Origin: Rhyacichthys aspro
Lineage: Eukaryota; Chordata; Actinopteri; Gobiiformes; Rhyacichthyidae
DNA length: 64,000 nucleotides
Direction: 5' to 3'
NCBI GenBank assembly: GCA_036850595.1
Contig: CM072151.1
Location: 19,011,307-19,075,306 of the forward strand
Numbering within the stretch: the stretch's first letter is position 1; each line of letters starts with the position of its first letter. The notes beneath the pieces are model-generated. The model searched no databases. It worked only from the letters and a program-made list of their open reading frames with translations, and was not told the DNA's origin. Below are positions 1-13,100 of this stretch, in pieces. The translations under genes and the position numbers were made by a program.

Positions 1-454
1 CCCTGCTGACATGCTATTTAATAAATAGGATAGTGTATGTTAACTGTGCAACAGTCTCTACACACAAAGGGATTCAGAACAGAAGAGTTATAGTTCACCT
101 CCATCATCACCTTATGTTTTAGCTCCAGAGGCAGTGAAGGCGTAGATATGTCTACAAATTTGGCTTCTCCACACATGCAAAACACATAAACACACAACGA
201 TTCCAGTCATAAACCACTTAATACCATGAATGAGATCACTATGTCACTGGTGTTAGCTCAAATCTCCCATAACTTTTCTAAAAGAGTGACACACAGCAAG
301 ACATCACCACAGCATATAAGTACTTCAAAATATGTTCTTCAGTAAAACATTTACACAGAGTCAACAATAGAGTACCGCACAGTATATTCTTGAGTTAGCT
401 CTATGCAAAAAGAGAAAGGATTACGTTTGATATCGAAGAGATGTGTAGCACCAA
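1..454. other. Left-edge sequence without a recognised gene
   Basis: AT-rich sequence past the likely end of FARP2. I see no open reading frame of note, splice-site pairs or clear repeat. It may be intergenic, or 3' UTR if a more distal poly(A) site is used. Confidence 0.4.
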
Positions 455-1206
455 ACAAGCTTTTATTCTGCAAAACTAATAAAAACAATAAAGCAAAAAA
501 GCTCCCTTTCCATTAAGAGGTAAATATACCTTTCATGCTGAACTGGCCTCGCTTACTGTTTAAGAAATAAATACCGCTTATACTAATAGTTTACTCCTGA
601 AGCTCTCAGTCATGTCTAAAACCAAGCTGCTTGTGTCACCGTCATTAAAACATACCATATATCTCCCAAAATGTAACAACTCAAACCCTTTTTTTCCACA
701 TTCAGTCTACCTTCTGCTCTCCTTCAGCCCACATACCTCAAAGAACAACGAAGGGTCTCTTCCACACACCACCCGTTAAGTAACAGCTTTACACGTACCG
801 TAAATCATCCCTGTTGAAATCAGAGCTCTTAAAGCCACATGGTTTCAGTCACAATGCGCTGAGTAGAAAGTATCTGTTCAGAGTCTGAATCAATGTCCTT
901 TGAGTTTGAATTGGTCCCATACAACAGTAATAGCAGTACATCAGTAAGCCATGTGCATCAGTCTATAACAGCCTGGCTGAGCTCTACACATGCAACGTTT
1001 GATTAGAACATGTCTCCCTTTAATTACATCTTACACTGAAACAAATGTTATCATACACACTCAATGAAAAAAATGCACACACAATTAGAAATGTTAATTG
1101 TGTAATCTGGCATGTTTCCAGTTGTGAAATTCTTCGACTCTTGTTAAAAAGGAACAGTTTTTAATGACTTGCTGAAGGCCCAGCCTCCAGATGGATGATG
1201 TTTAGA
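455..1206 (-). other. FARP2 3' UTR (approximate) and poly(A) signal
   Basis: Downstream of the FARP2 stop codon (TGA at 1207-1209) the minus strand has no further coding sequence. A minus-strand AATAAA is present at 472-477 (TTTATT on plus), followed by T/G-rich sequence, so cleavage near 455 is plausible. ATTAAA variants also occur near 1019 and 1159 and could give shorter transcripts. Which site is used cannot be decided here. Confidence 0.35.
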
Positions 1207-4108
1207 TCAGTTTCCATTCATCTCCATGGGACCACCTTTGGGTATGAGCAAACTCATCCGGCCTGTTGTGCTGGCTGCACTCTTGATCACCTCCATCCAT
1301 CTGTAAACAGGTGACAACACATACTGTTATATTGAAGTCGAAGAGTACAAACAGTTTCTACCAAACTTTTAAGATGTGTTGCAAGAGATTAAGTAACACA
1401 AACAAGAAAAAGTACCGTTCAAAGGTGTATTCGCTCTCGGCACGGAAGAAGTAAACATGGGATTTGAACTGCAGCTTGAAGACGTACTCCTTATGAATGC
1501 TGTCGGATTCGTCGGGAGAGCTGACTGTGTAGCCGAGCAGAGGGAGGCTTGCCAGCGGGAAGTCGTCCTGCAGGCAGCCGACAGCGTTAGATCATCGACA
1601 GATACAAGCTTTCACATGACTTCATTTCCAGAGAATCTTGTAAATGGGTGTGATGCCTCACCTGATGGGTTTTGTAGAAGAACAAGCAGAAGTTGGTAAA
1701 AACGACCCAGAGTTTCTGCCAACCGTTGCTGTTTTTGAACTTTCTGAGCAGGTAGCCCGAGAGCTGGTTCTGTGGGTAGCAAAAGAAAAAATGTTACCAA
1801 CTGAAGACATGTGACTAAACACATGTTTACAGATGAATGATGTGAGAGATTTGGGTGAGTATTTGATAAATGCTAACTTTTTGGAGCGCACACCGTTACT
1901 GTTTAAATTTTTAGTACCTGGTTCATGCGCAGGTAATCAGTGAGAGACAGGTTCTGGTTTCGGTACCAGCAAACATGAGTGATGGTGTTTGGTCTTTGGC
2001 CCTGACCGAGGAGATAGCGAGGAGGAAGCTCTGGTGACGCAGCCGGAGAGCCAAAGACTGACAGGGTGAAGAGGAACACGAGACGAGAGAGTAGAAACAG
2101 AAAGGGTTAGCGTGTTAGCTCTGAAGTGACACACAGGAGGAAAGAAAGTCCCGCAGGAAATCTATCTGTGGAGTAGGAATGTTAGTATTCAAGAAATGAA
2201 GACAGGATCCGTGCACTTTATTCATGTTCTAGGAGAGTACCTATTACTAAAGAAGAAAGTAACACATGGTATGCAAATCAAGGAAGAAGAGGGAAATAAA
2301 GGGGAACTATTTCGTTAGAGGGAAAAGCAGAAGAGAGAACCCAAAGGGATATCAGTGCTTCTCAATTATGACGATGTTCTTATGTAGTTGTAAATGTGCC
2401 AGGATTCATGTGTGATTCATTTGTGTGGAGTGTTTTATGTGGGACAGAGGAGGAGTACCTCCACCGCCAGGCTGTGATCGGACATAGACACGCTGGTGTT
2501 GCGGTGCCAGCACACGTGCATGGTGGTGTTGGCACGGTGGTGTGTCTGCTTGTCTAGTGAAGTGCGGGAGGAGTTCATGTCATCCTCTGACTCCTGCTCC
2601 AGAGACACCTCATCGGATGAACCTGAGAAAGGACCGGGGTTGAGAAGGGAAAGGGGTGGGACAGGAAGGTGACTAACGGTATGGAAGGAATTGTCTAGTG
2701 TCTCGAACAGAAGACAAACAGCTGACAAAAATGCAAAGAAGACACAGAAATGTATCACTCAGTACCCTCAGTTATTTTACATCTAAACTAACAGACAAAA
2801 TGACTTACGGTTAGAGCGGTCGCAAAGTCCAGCGTCTAGGAAGACATTCGATTTCTCCTGAGATTTCTTGGCCATATCAATTGCAAAGTTCAGGTCTTCA
2901 ATCCATTTTCCCATCTCCACTTTAGAGCTATTGCCACACAAATAAAAAGAAAGGAGTAGATCACTAAGGAAACTGTAGCAAAAACTGAACAACATACAGT
3001 TGTGTCCATAATAATAGCAGTGCGTTTAAAAAAGTGAGTAAAGCTCAAAATCCTTATAATAGCATTTATTTCCATACACACAAAAGCATTGGGAACACTG
3101 CACATTCTATTCCAAATCAAAACATGAACAAAAAAAGATCAAATTTGTTATTCCTTTACAGAAAGTGAAGGGCTTCGGTCAAAGTGAAGGGCTGCTCAAA
3201 AGCAGTGGTTGTACAATGAAATATTAGTTCAGTGATTCACAGCAAAGCTACAGCTAGCATTTTTCAGTTTATACAGTAAATGTTGGAGTTTGTAAAGGAA
3301 AATGCAGACCCTGGTATTTTTTTTGAACAGCCTAATATTCCCATATTTTGTTCATGTTTTGATTTGGAATAGAATGTGCAGTATTCCCAATGCTTTTGTA
3401 TGTATGAAAATAAAAGCTATTATCAGGATTTTGAGCTTTACTCACTTTTTAAAATACACTGCTATTATTATCACAACTGTACACTTTAGCTGCTTCATTC
3501 TGGTGAAGACCTGATTACTGTATTACAGACAGAACTAACTCATCTTTCACTTTTTTACCTGGCAGCCACCACGATGGTCCTCTGAGCTGAGTAGATGGTG
3601 AAGCAGTGGGGGACTGACCACTCATTTTCACTTTCCTCCACCTACAGACAAGAGAAGCACACTGAAATTGACCAAACTGAAGACAAAAGTGCATATTGCT
3701 TTCCATCTTGTATACACTTGTAAGGAAATAACAGCAGGGAAAGCCATTTTAGAGACTCATTCTTGTCTAGAGCATCTATATTTTAAGTTAGACTTAGATC
3801 TTCTTTTATAAAGCCCTACATCCATAATTTAGACCAAAACACACACACCTAACAAACATCACCATGCCTAATTTTTTTATTAATAATATAGATTGTTGTT
3901 TGGGCTTGGTTACAGTCTGTTAGGTGTGCGTTCCGGTATTTGTAACCTTACTCTACACAAGCAGAGGAGAAAAAAGGTAGGGTTTGGGGATCCAATCTGG
4001 CGGAGCTCAACAGGACACTTACCGGACCGTCCAGTACTATGAGCTGCAGCCGGGAGCAAAGCAGAGACATGCAATGTTAGGAGACCCTGGCCCCCTTCTT
4101 AAACCAGC

Positions 4109-4158
<50 letters not shown>

Positions 4159-7100
4159 TAACCAACACTTTAAAGCTAAGGGTCGCTATGGGAACTCTTA
4201 CACTTACAATCATGCCATGGAGGGGCAGCTGGCCGTGCACTTTGAACTGGTTGGTTGCTGTAACACCTTTGCTTGTGTACAGGAGCATATCTGAGAACTG
4301 TAAGATAGAGACATGTTAGGATTTGACAAGTAAAATGACGGCATTATTCTTCCCAATAAAACAATTTTACTAACTAGGAAAAACATCCTTTGCTGCAGGC
4401 CTTTCTTCGTCAACTTGTACAGACAGCCCTCTCGTATGAACTCCTACAAAACAAGAATAAACAGTATTTAGAAAGTGTTAGACTCGATTAGTTTCCAGCT
4501 CCCTCTACCCTCTGCTCTGTGGCGGTGCACTCACTCTGCCTGGTGCTGTCAGGTTCTCGATACCGATCAGGTCTCTCTGCAGCTCCGTTAGCTTCTGGAA
4601 GTTCTCCAGCCGGATAAGACTGCTCTGGAGCTGTGTCGCTATCTCAGCCACTTCCTTCAGAGCCTCTGTTGAAAATAAAAAGAGTATTGATCGCCTTTGA
4701 CACATAAAAGAGTTGTATCTAACCAAGCGATCCAAACTGACCATTGCAGTCGTCGTAATCGCGGTGAGCAGGAGAGTAGTGCTTGCACAGTCGCTCCAGG
4801 ATGAGCTTATAGTGCATGAGGCGCTGGATGGGCTTCAGCAGGAATGTGTTGAGGGGTAAATAGCAGACCTTCTGCAGCTCAAACTCTTTGTAGACCGTCT
4901 CCAGCTTCTTCAGCCTCTTGGTGGCTTTCTCCAGCTCCGTCAGCACCTCGTCGTGCTTCTGAAGGTAGCTGGTGAATTCCTAACGCAAATAGGAAACAAG
5001 TGTGGTGGTTTTAAGGCAGCTGGCTACTTGTATGTGATATAATGTGTAAGATATGAGGCTGAGACTTAGATAAAATGATCTAAAATGAATTGTTTTTTGC
5101 GTCATTGTTTTGAAATGCCTCTCTTGTCTGCCCACAAAGATATGCTTTACAAGGGTTTCTTATTCCAGTTGTGATACAAAGGTTAATCTATAATTCATTT
5201 ATTACAAGAAACCAAAGTGATATAATACGATATACGTGAAAACAAAGTGGGAAAAATCCTCCTAAAATAAAAAAAAAAGTCTCTGAAAAAGAGATCACAG
5301 ATGACTTGAAAAACTACTAGAGAGGGTTGGTCCAACAATAGGTACTAGGTTTGGAGACTCTGGTTGAAGTAGTTGAGCAACACACACAATAGGTTGGATG
5401 CTATACAGAACAACATGGACCCTCCCCTGCATTGGGCTTTTGAACTACAGAGAGCAGCCAGTGGACATCTGAGATCAGTGAGCTAGGTATAAATGATACG
5501 TCACAGAAATTTTACCTTGACATTAAGAAACTGTGGTAATTGTCCCATGTCTTGTTTTATCATATTTTCTCATTTACGGACATACTGTGCATCTGCTGCG
5601 TTTCCATGTATGCCATTTGAGTAAAAGAATACTTTTTAACAAATATTATAATAATATATTAATCTTCTATGCAGTCTAGAAGGAAACTCTATACAATCAC
5701 GATGACGACGTTACTTAAAATGCAGCAAATGTAATACTGATATGGGCATAGCCTCAGCTAGACATGATCTTATTACAGTACTACAAATAGTAATGAATAG
5801 TCTAATTAGATTTTTTAAACAGATGAGGCCTGAACCTTTCTGTTATCCTCACCTTTAGAGCACACATGTTCCTCAGCATCACGTCACCGATCCTCTGGTA
5901 GTCCCCTTTGACGTGAGCGTTGGAGCGTCCCTCCCTGAGAAAACACATAGTTCCGTCACTTCTTTTGTTTTCATAATCATCATAATCATCTAGTGGTCAG
6001 CAGCCACAAACAGAGGAGCACGCACCAGAGAGCCAGCCTCTGGTCCAACTCTTTGAGGAAGCCTCGGTGGAACTCGTAGATGGGATCGATGTTGGAGAAG
6101 AGCAGGTTCATGAGGCCTTCGGGCATGGCGTTCTCTTTGATCACAGCGCTGCGGAACCACTACAAGACAACACAGGAGAATAGACTGTAAACACAAATCC
6201 CAACTCCACCTCCAACAACAGCATAGCACCCTTTCATGCTTTTATTTCATGAAAAAAGCAAATCTGCACCAACTGTACTGTCTGTATAATGTATATTTTA
6301 CAGTACATTAACGTCAACAAGAAATAGGTCAAAGGATTTAGGCCTGAGTTGAAATCCTGCTACTTTATATGATAACTAAGGGCGCCCTGATCCTATTGAA
6401 CTTGTAATGTCTATCCGAGAACAGATCATTTCTTCCAGTATGTTATGAGATTGAGCTATTTTTAAGCAATGTAGGCTTGTTGTACTGTATTCTAGTCTCT
6501 CTGGATAACGCCCATTGCAATAACCAAACCCAACATGATTCCTTTTAGCATTATTAGTTTAAAATCATTTTGGTGTTTCCTATAATTACAGACTGTCAGA
6601 GGGTTCATGGTCAAATTCAATCACCTATATAGTTTTCTGCACCAAATATGAAGGCCTAAACATGCATGTTACTACTGACAGTATATTTTGGGCAACACGC
6701 AGATACTTTTCCAAACATATGCAAAGCTCATAATTCATGTTTTTTTTCCACAGTTTTATCTACAGAAACCATTTTATATGTATTTGATGGTCTATAAGAG
6801 TTGATGAAAAAAAGAAATATTACTCTTGAACTCAAAGCAAGTAAAAAATATCTAATCACTTAAGGTTGGTTGCACAATAACATGCGATAACTATGTTAAA
6901 TATTGCAATAACGAAAAAGCTGCAATATATAAATGCTCCTTGACAGATGAAAAACTGTAAGTCATTTAGGATTTAAATAAAGAAAAACAAGGCTCTGGAC
7001 TAACTTCCACTCGTCAAAGCAAGAGCTAAATCAATATTAAAGACTGAATCAGGACTAAATCAAGACTTAACAGGTCTAAGCTAAGACTAAATGTAGAAAT

Positions 7101-10100
7101 GAACCAGGATTTTTTATTTAGATGCATCACAATCCTCTGTTTGGAAGATGATTTTGACCTAAAAGGAAATGTCCACCACAAAGAAAACCATAACATTATT
7201 GTAATACAAGTCATTCTTTGCAGTACAGATATATATTGTGCAGTACTAAGGACTGACTTTACTGTTTCACCACAAAAGTATATAACTCTCATTTTGCTCT
7301 ACATCTTGAATCAGTGCAGTGCAATAATCATATGTTTTATTTTGATAAACACTTACCACAGTGATGACCTCAAGGTCTTTCAGATACGTGCGCTCTGTGG
7401 TCAGAATCTCTTTGGCAATGAAGTAGGCCTTGTCGGTGGGATATCGCTGAAGGGAAAGAGTATTATGCCATAAGAAAAATATGCTAACATGTCTTTTGCT
7501 ATTTTAAATTATTGTGTTTTGAGGTGGGGAGTGGAAGGGTGGTTTCTGAACAGTGTACCTTCCTCCTGCCCTCCTCCTCTTCCTCTAGCTTGGTGGTGCT
7601 GCCCACCTCGCTCAGGATGGGGCTCTGCAGGGGCGAAGGGGCTTGGCCCGGCAGGCTTAGAGTGGACATCTGGAAGGAGGGCGACAGGCAGAGCGGCCCT
7701 TTGGAGTTGCAGGGTGAGAGCTGGGGACTGTCCACCGAATCTGGGGAGGACAAAAAAACAACATTAATTGTAACGTGTAAAATAAAATCCAAGTGAGGTT
7801 CAGTATCATCTTTTGAAATAAGTGAAGTCTAAGTAAACATTATGCTAACAATAGTAAAGAACAATGCTTTAGTTCAGTGCACACAATGTAAATAAGTTCG
7901 GGACAATAACAATAATAAGAAACTGCACCATTAGCTAACATTAGTTTAGCATAGCCATCTAATTTCCATAGCTTAAGTCAAACACACTTCTGCCAAAACA
8001 AGTGACACGGTTCATCACACACACAGGCCACAAATGAAAGGAGAGAGTAATGGTTCCCACATTTTTCCCCTGCCATTGTTTTCAAAGCAAATGATTCATT
8101 GTCAGCTTCTACAAAGCTGATTCCATTACACAGAACTGGCTTTGCCTCTTTTTGTTCATCTGCAAAACAAATCAGAGCAAACTGCACTTGAAACACTTAG
8201 CTATCCTTTTTTTAACTGAGTCATAGGTCACCACAGCTGCTCTTCTACTTTCTCTCTTGAAAAAAAAAAAAAAAAGAATTAGGAGGAAGGCCAAGGGGAG
8301 GGGAGGAGGAGAGAGAGAAAAAAAGGCAGTCCCCGACCCGGAAATAATTGTGCTTAGACTTATCAGGAATGTGGCTTGTCTGGAGGGCATGGAGTTGTTT
8401 ATAGTTGATTTGGAGAGATCCTTAGGGAATGACACGCAATGGGAAAAAAAAAAAGCAAATGGCTGGCTGCAGCACCGTGAGGACGGGGGTTTACTGTGGA
8501 ATGACTTGGCACAATGCCTGTCCAAACAGGGAGCACACACTCAGCTGGAAATTAAGTTGAGGAATCTTGTGTACAAGTTTGACCCAGCCCCTTAACAGTC
8601 TGCTGGCACAAATAAAGGGTCTAGTTGTCGAAAACAAATCTATGAAGTGCTGATTAGGCAATCAAATTTTTTTTTTATAAGAGTGGCAGGTCCAGAGATG
8701 ACAAAAACTACATCTTCTGCCAGGACTCGCTCACGTCAGTCGAAATATTTTGACGTGAATGTACACTTTGTTTCAAGTCTGCTATCTGGTTTCTCACAAC
8801 TGTCAACTAGAAGAAAAATAACTGTCCGTGATCTGGTCTTTGTCGGTCGTCAGACAGCTATGTTTCACTGCGATGGGGGTTCTGTTAAAGCTATTAAAAA
8901 GGATTTCACTTTTGCGTTTAAAAAGAAAGTTAAGTCTGACATTCATGGTACCCAAAAGTCATTACTTTATTCTTGAGTAAAACATACAATCATAAGTACA
9001 AGAGCTTTGTTATTAGTCAATATACATGTCCAAGATTAGGTGGTAATTAGGTCTAAGTGCAGTTATCTTAGCTGGTTATACGTTTAAGAGCGTCATTGAA
9101 TCAAAAAGTTCTATTGTAGATTAAAGGAATAGTTCAGTATTTTGTTAATGTGGTTCAATTAGATTCTTTGGGACAATAATTTATTCCTTACAGTAGATAG
9201 CTGTGTGTACAGTTCTAGTCTAGAGCAGCAGCCAGGAGCAATGGTGAACCATGTACTGCCAGTGAAAATAGATTTTAAACAATTAACATTGGAATTACTT
9301 CAATGTCCATTCAAGTGTGTGCCCTATAGAGGATATTTATCCACGACAGTTTACCAAGAAATGGCCCATAATTTAGTTCAGGTGGCCATAATGCTTATAA
9401 GTTTGCAGTAAGTTGTGTAAAGGGCATGTAATAAGTCAGTGAAATAAGTTATGGGGTTTTTGAAGTTGTAGAAGCCTTGTTACTTGCTATGAAAGAGTTT
9501 TCACTGGCCCGATTAGCAGCCATAACACAAAGCCTGCATTGTTGCTCCTGTCTGCTGCTCCTAACTGGAAATGTACTGAGAAGTATCAACAAGTGTTGGT
9601 ATAAAAAAGCTGACAGTAACCAGCCAATAGACACACTTTTACAAAATACTGGACTTTCCCTTTAGCAGAGAATAGAAACTAAACCAATAAACAAGCCTTC
9701 ATCTTAACTGACGGCATCAGAAACACAATGATACTTAACACTCTCCAAGGTGACACACTTAAACCGTTGTGGCTGTAGAGAGATTGCAAAAACACCTGAA
9801 TTTGCGATGCCATCCTTCAAAATGACAATGAGAACAAGAGGGTACTGTCATTGCTGATTAAGTTAAGAGCAAAAATGCCCAGTATTGCAATAATATACAC
9901 CTGAGAAAAGGCATTAAATGGTGAAGTGCAATAGGGCACTGTGGTGCAAGTGCAGCAAACTACAGCCAAGACTAGAGAAAGCAGCTAAAATGAATGGAAT
10001 ACTGGAATTATCATCAACATAGAACCATTAAGTGATGCAAGCTGGGAACTGATCACCAAGAATTAAAGAAGCTTATAACAAGTATGGAGAACTGATGTGC

Positions 10101-13100
10101 AAAAGACCCACAATTCCTTCCAAAATCCAGAATACTATCCTGAAGAGCAAATGCCAAAGCCCAAAACATGCAGAAGACCAGACTAGAAGCAGCAACTAAC
10201 CATGTGGTCAAATAATACACAGTCCTACACCACTATGTAAATGTTTCCTGGACGCTGCTCACATTCATGGTTGCTGATGTTTTAATCATTAGGAGTACTA
10301 CAACAAAGGCTTCAGTAAATATGGTAACTCATATTCATACAGGTTTATACATTCATATCTTGTAAAATGTTAATTGTATACTTAATGGCTCATCAGTATG
10401 CTGCTTACATTCTAGCTTAATGTAGCTGAAAACTAACTAAACTTATTAGTTATTTGTTGGGTAATCTGTTCATGACATCTAATGTACTTAAATAAGCACT
10501 TCATCAAGTCACACTGCTGTACTCATCTGACGTACTGCTGGTACAGACTATGGCCAGCAGAGGTCAGTGAGGCACACGTGTGCAAATGTACTGAGGCTTC
10601 ATGTGAGGTCTGTTTTAAAAACAGGCCTGCAGAGACAAAGCACCTGGACAATATCAGTTTGACTTCCCCCTGAGATTTACAGACTGAGTATCATTTGGAA
10701 CATCTTAGTGATCAACAATCAGTTGCTAAAATAAACAATTTTTAAGTACTTGTAAATGTAAGATCACATTTTAAGATTATATCTATGGTGAAGATATACT
10801 TAAATTAAAAATCTACACTAATTACATTAGAATTAAAGTTATGTAGTGTCATGGAAATGGTAAAGCTGATGATTCTTTTTACAAATCTGTATTTAAAGTG
10901 GAAATCCACTTTCTACCTTCACATTCCTATGCTGGTATGTAGGGTTGTATGCACAAATAATAAGCTTATATTGCATTGGCTGCTTAATGGAAAACATAAC
11001 AGAATAATTAATTTTACTTTAAATTGGGCAGATTTTACATGTTCAAGTCAAAATGGAGACTTAAACAAGACTGACATTAATACTAAGACTAGAACTTATA
11101 TAAAAATGTCATTAATTTCAAACACAGCATTAATTAGCAAATATACACTATGCAATAGTTAATGCACAGCAACAATTGTGACCCATGTGTCCCTACATGT
11201 GTCATCTTGTTGGTTATACATTTGTATAGGTTTTGTGTTTTTTTTAATGTGAGAATCTGTTTTGTTTTTTTTGCCAAATAAACTGCAAGTGTTTTCATTG
11301 TGCTTTTTGTCCTGGTTTGAGGCTTGAAGTGCAATAGGGACTTGCGCTCTACATTTTAATGTGGGGGGATCCAGAGGGCTCTGCCAGTGCCAGGGCTTGT
11401 AAATTGTGGCACTGCAGAAGAAAGCCCTCTATGCCACTAGTCCCTGTGAGGGGATTGCTGTAAAACAGGTTCTGCTCAGGAGGAAGAACACTGTCTGAGC
11501 CCCAGTCAGAGTCTGAGTCAGAGCTGCCGTTCCCAGACCCCTCTGTGGCTGTGGGAGGGTAGCTGAGCTGCTCCAGCTGCTCCACCAAGTCACTGAACTG
11601 CACCGCAGAGCTGCTCTCAGAGCGCACAGAGTATGCTGGGAAGTTGACCATGGAGCTGGCTTCTGATTGGATGTCAGAGCCAGGCAGGCGCAGTGAGGAG
11701 GAGTCCAGGCCCCCGTAGCCCACTGACATGGACTCGCCCGCAGAGCTGAGCCCCAGGTTGTCCAGGGAACTGCACTCAGAGCGGTTATTAATCAAAGAGC
11801 TGGTCTCAGAATGACCAACAATACTGTCAGGGAAAGCGTTGGCATTCCCATTCAGGTCCTCAATGCCTACACTAAACAGCCTGTTTTTACTGAGCTCTGA
11901 GTCCTCACTATAGTCAAATTGATCCACTTTCTCATCATGGCCATAAGAGTAGGCCTCAGCCCCCCCACCATAAAAGGAAATTTCAGTGGGATCATCATCA
12001 ATAAACTCCTCTGAGACCTGAAGTGGAGAATTGACCATTGAAAACATAGGGTTCTGTTTAGTACGCAAAAGCTCTGCCTCAAAAGCCTCAGGAGTGAGGA
12101 CCCCTGTCCTCTTTCCCCTACTCCCTCCCACTGAGCACCCCGTCCCCCTTCTGCCACCCTGCTCAGCATCCTCATTGGCATTTTTGGAGGGCTGGGATAG
12201 GGTCTTGCCACTCTCTACACACACAAACACAGGGCTGCAGTGTCCTGCTGCCTGATCACTAGGTGCACCTTGAAAAGCGAAGTGAGATGGGGAAGCAGTC
12301 TTGACAGATTCTTCCGGAGGACTTGGGGGTCTGGTAGACTGTGGAGGGGACTGAGGCTGAGGCTGGAGCGGCTGCTGGTGCTGGGCAGGTGCTGAAGTGA
12401 GGCTCATGGAGGACAAAGGCTGGGTCTGAGGCGTGACCTCGCTTCGTAGGTGAATGCTAGAGATGTGTGCTGGGTGAAAGGACACAGAGGCAGAGGAAGG
12501 AGAGGCTTGGGCCCTGAGACTGTCATTGAATGACAAACTCTGGAATGACAAGACAACATGGGAAAATACAAAAATGGAAGCAATACAAAACATAACATTA
12601 ATTCAGACAGAACATATGTAGAATTTTTCTTGTGATGCAATCTTTTGACCGGGTACATGCTGACTCACCTGTCTTGGCACATCGGTGGCTATGGAGCGAG
12701 CAGACATTCGGATTTTACTATTTCTCCTAAATAAGAAAGATTTTCATACTTTAAATTCTTTGTTTTGTCAATGCTAAGAAACCATAAACAAACCATAAAC
12801 AATCACATACCTCTGGTATGGTGTTCTCTTCACTCCATTTTCTTTCACATACTCCACAAGCTGCTTCTGGGTCCTTCCACTGAAAGAATTGTTTATGTGA
12901 CTCCAGTGTGAGTGTCAATAACATGATTACATAATGTTGTATGGATATGTGTCTTTATGTTTATATTAATAGTGCATACCTGTATCTAAAAGAAGAGCCT
13001 CTGGTAAAAAGAATGGCTTTGGTTTTGGGTTGGGGCTGGTCAAAAAGACGAAAAAAGGAGTGGTATTCTACACAGATCTTCCAAAAGATTTTACATTGAT

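Noticed and set aside
1457..1699. Plus-strand ORF of 80 codons
   Set aside because: It is the antisense shadow of FARP2 PH2 exons (1416-1567 and part of 1662-1769).
2890..3514. Two ORFs on opposite strands with nearly the same peptide (...NRMCS.PNAFVCM...)
   Set aside because: They are readings through the inverted arms of the MITE at 2997-3479, not genes.
3984..4319. ORF with a long IYIYIY run
   Set aside because: The run is the translated (TA)n microsatellite; the rest is antisense to a FARP2 exon.
8257..8976. ORFs of 109-122 codons in the FARP2 intron
   Set aside because: Lysine- and phenylalanine-rich readings of A/T runs, with no domain and no splice sites consistent with FARP2.
11867..12211. 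114-codon ORF in another frame of FARP2 exon 12
   Set aside because: The FARP2 frame is continuous with the upstream exon and runs through the whole segment; this one is a shadow.
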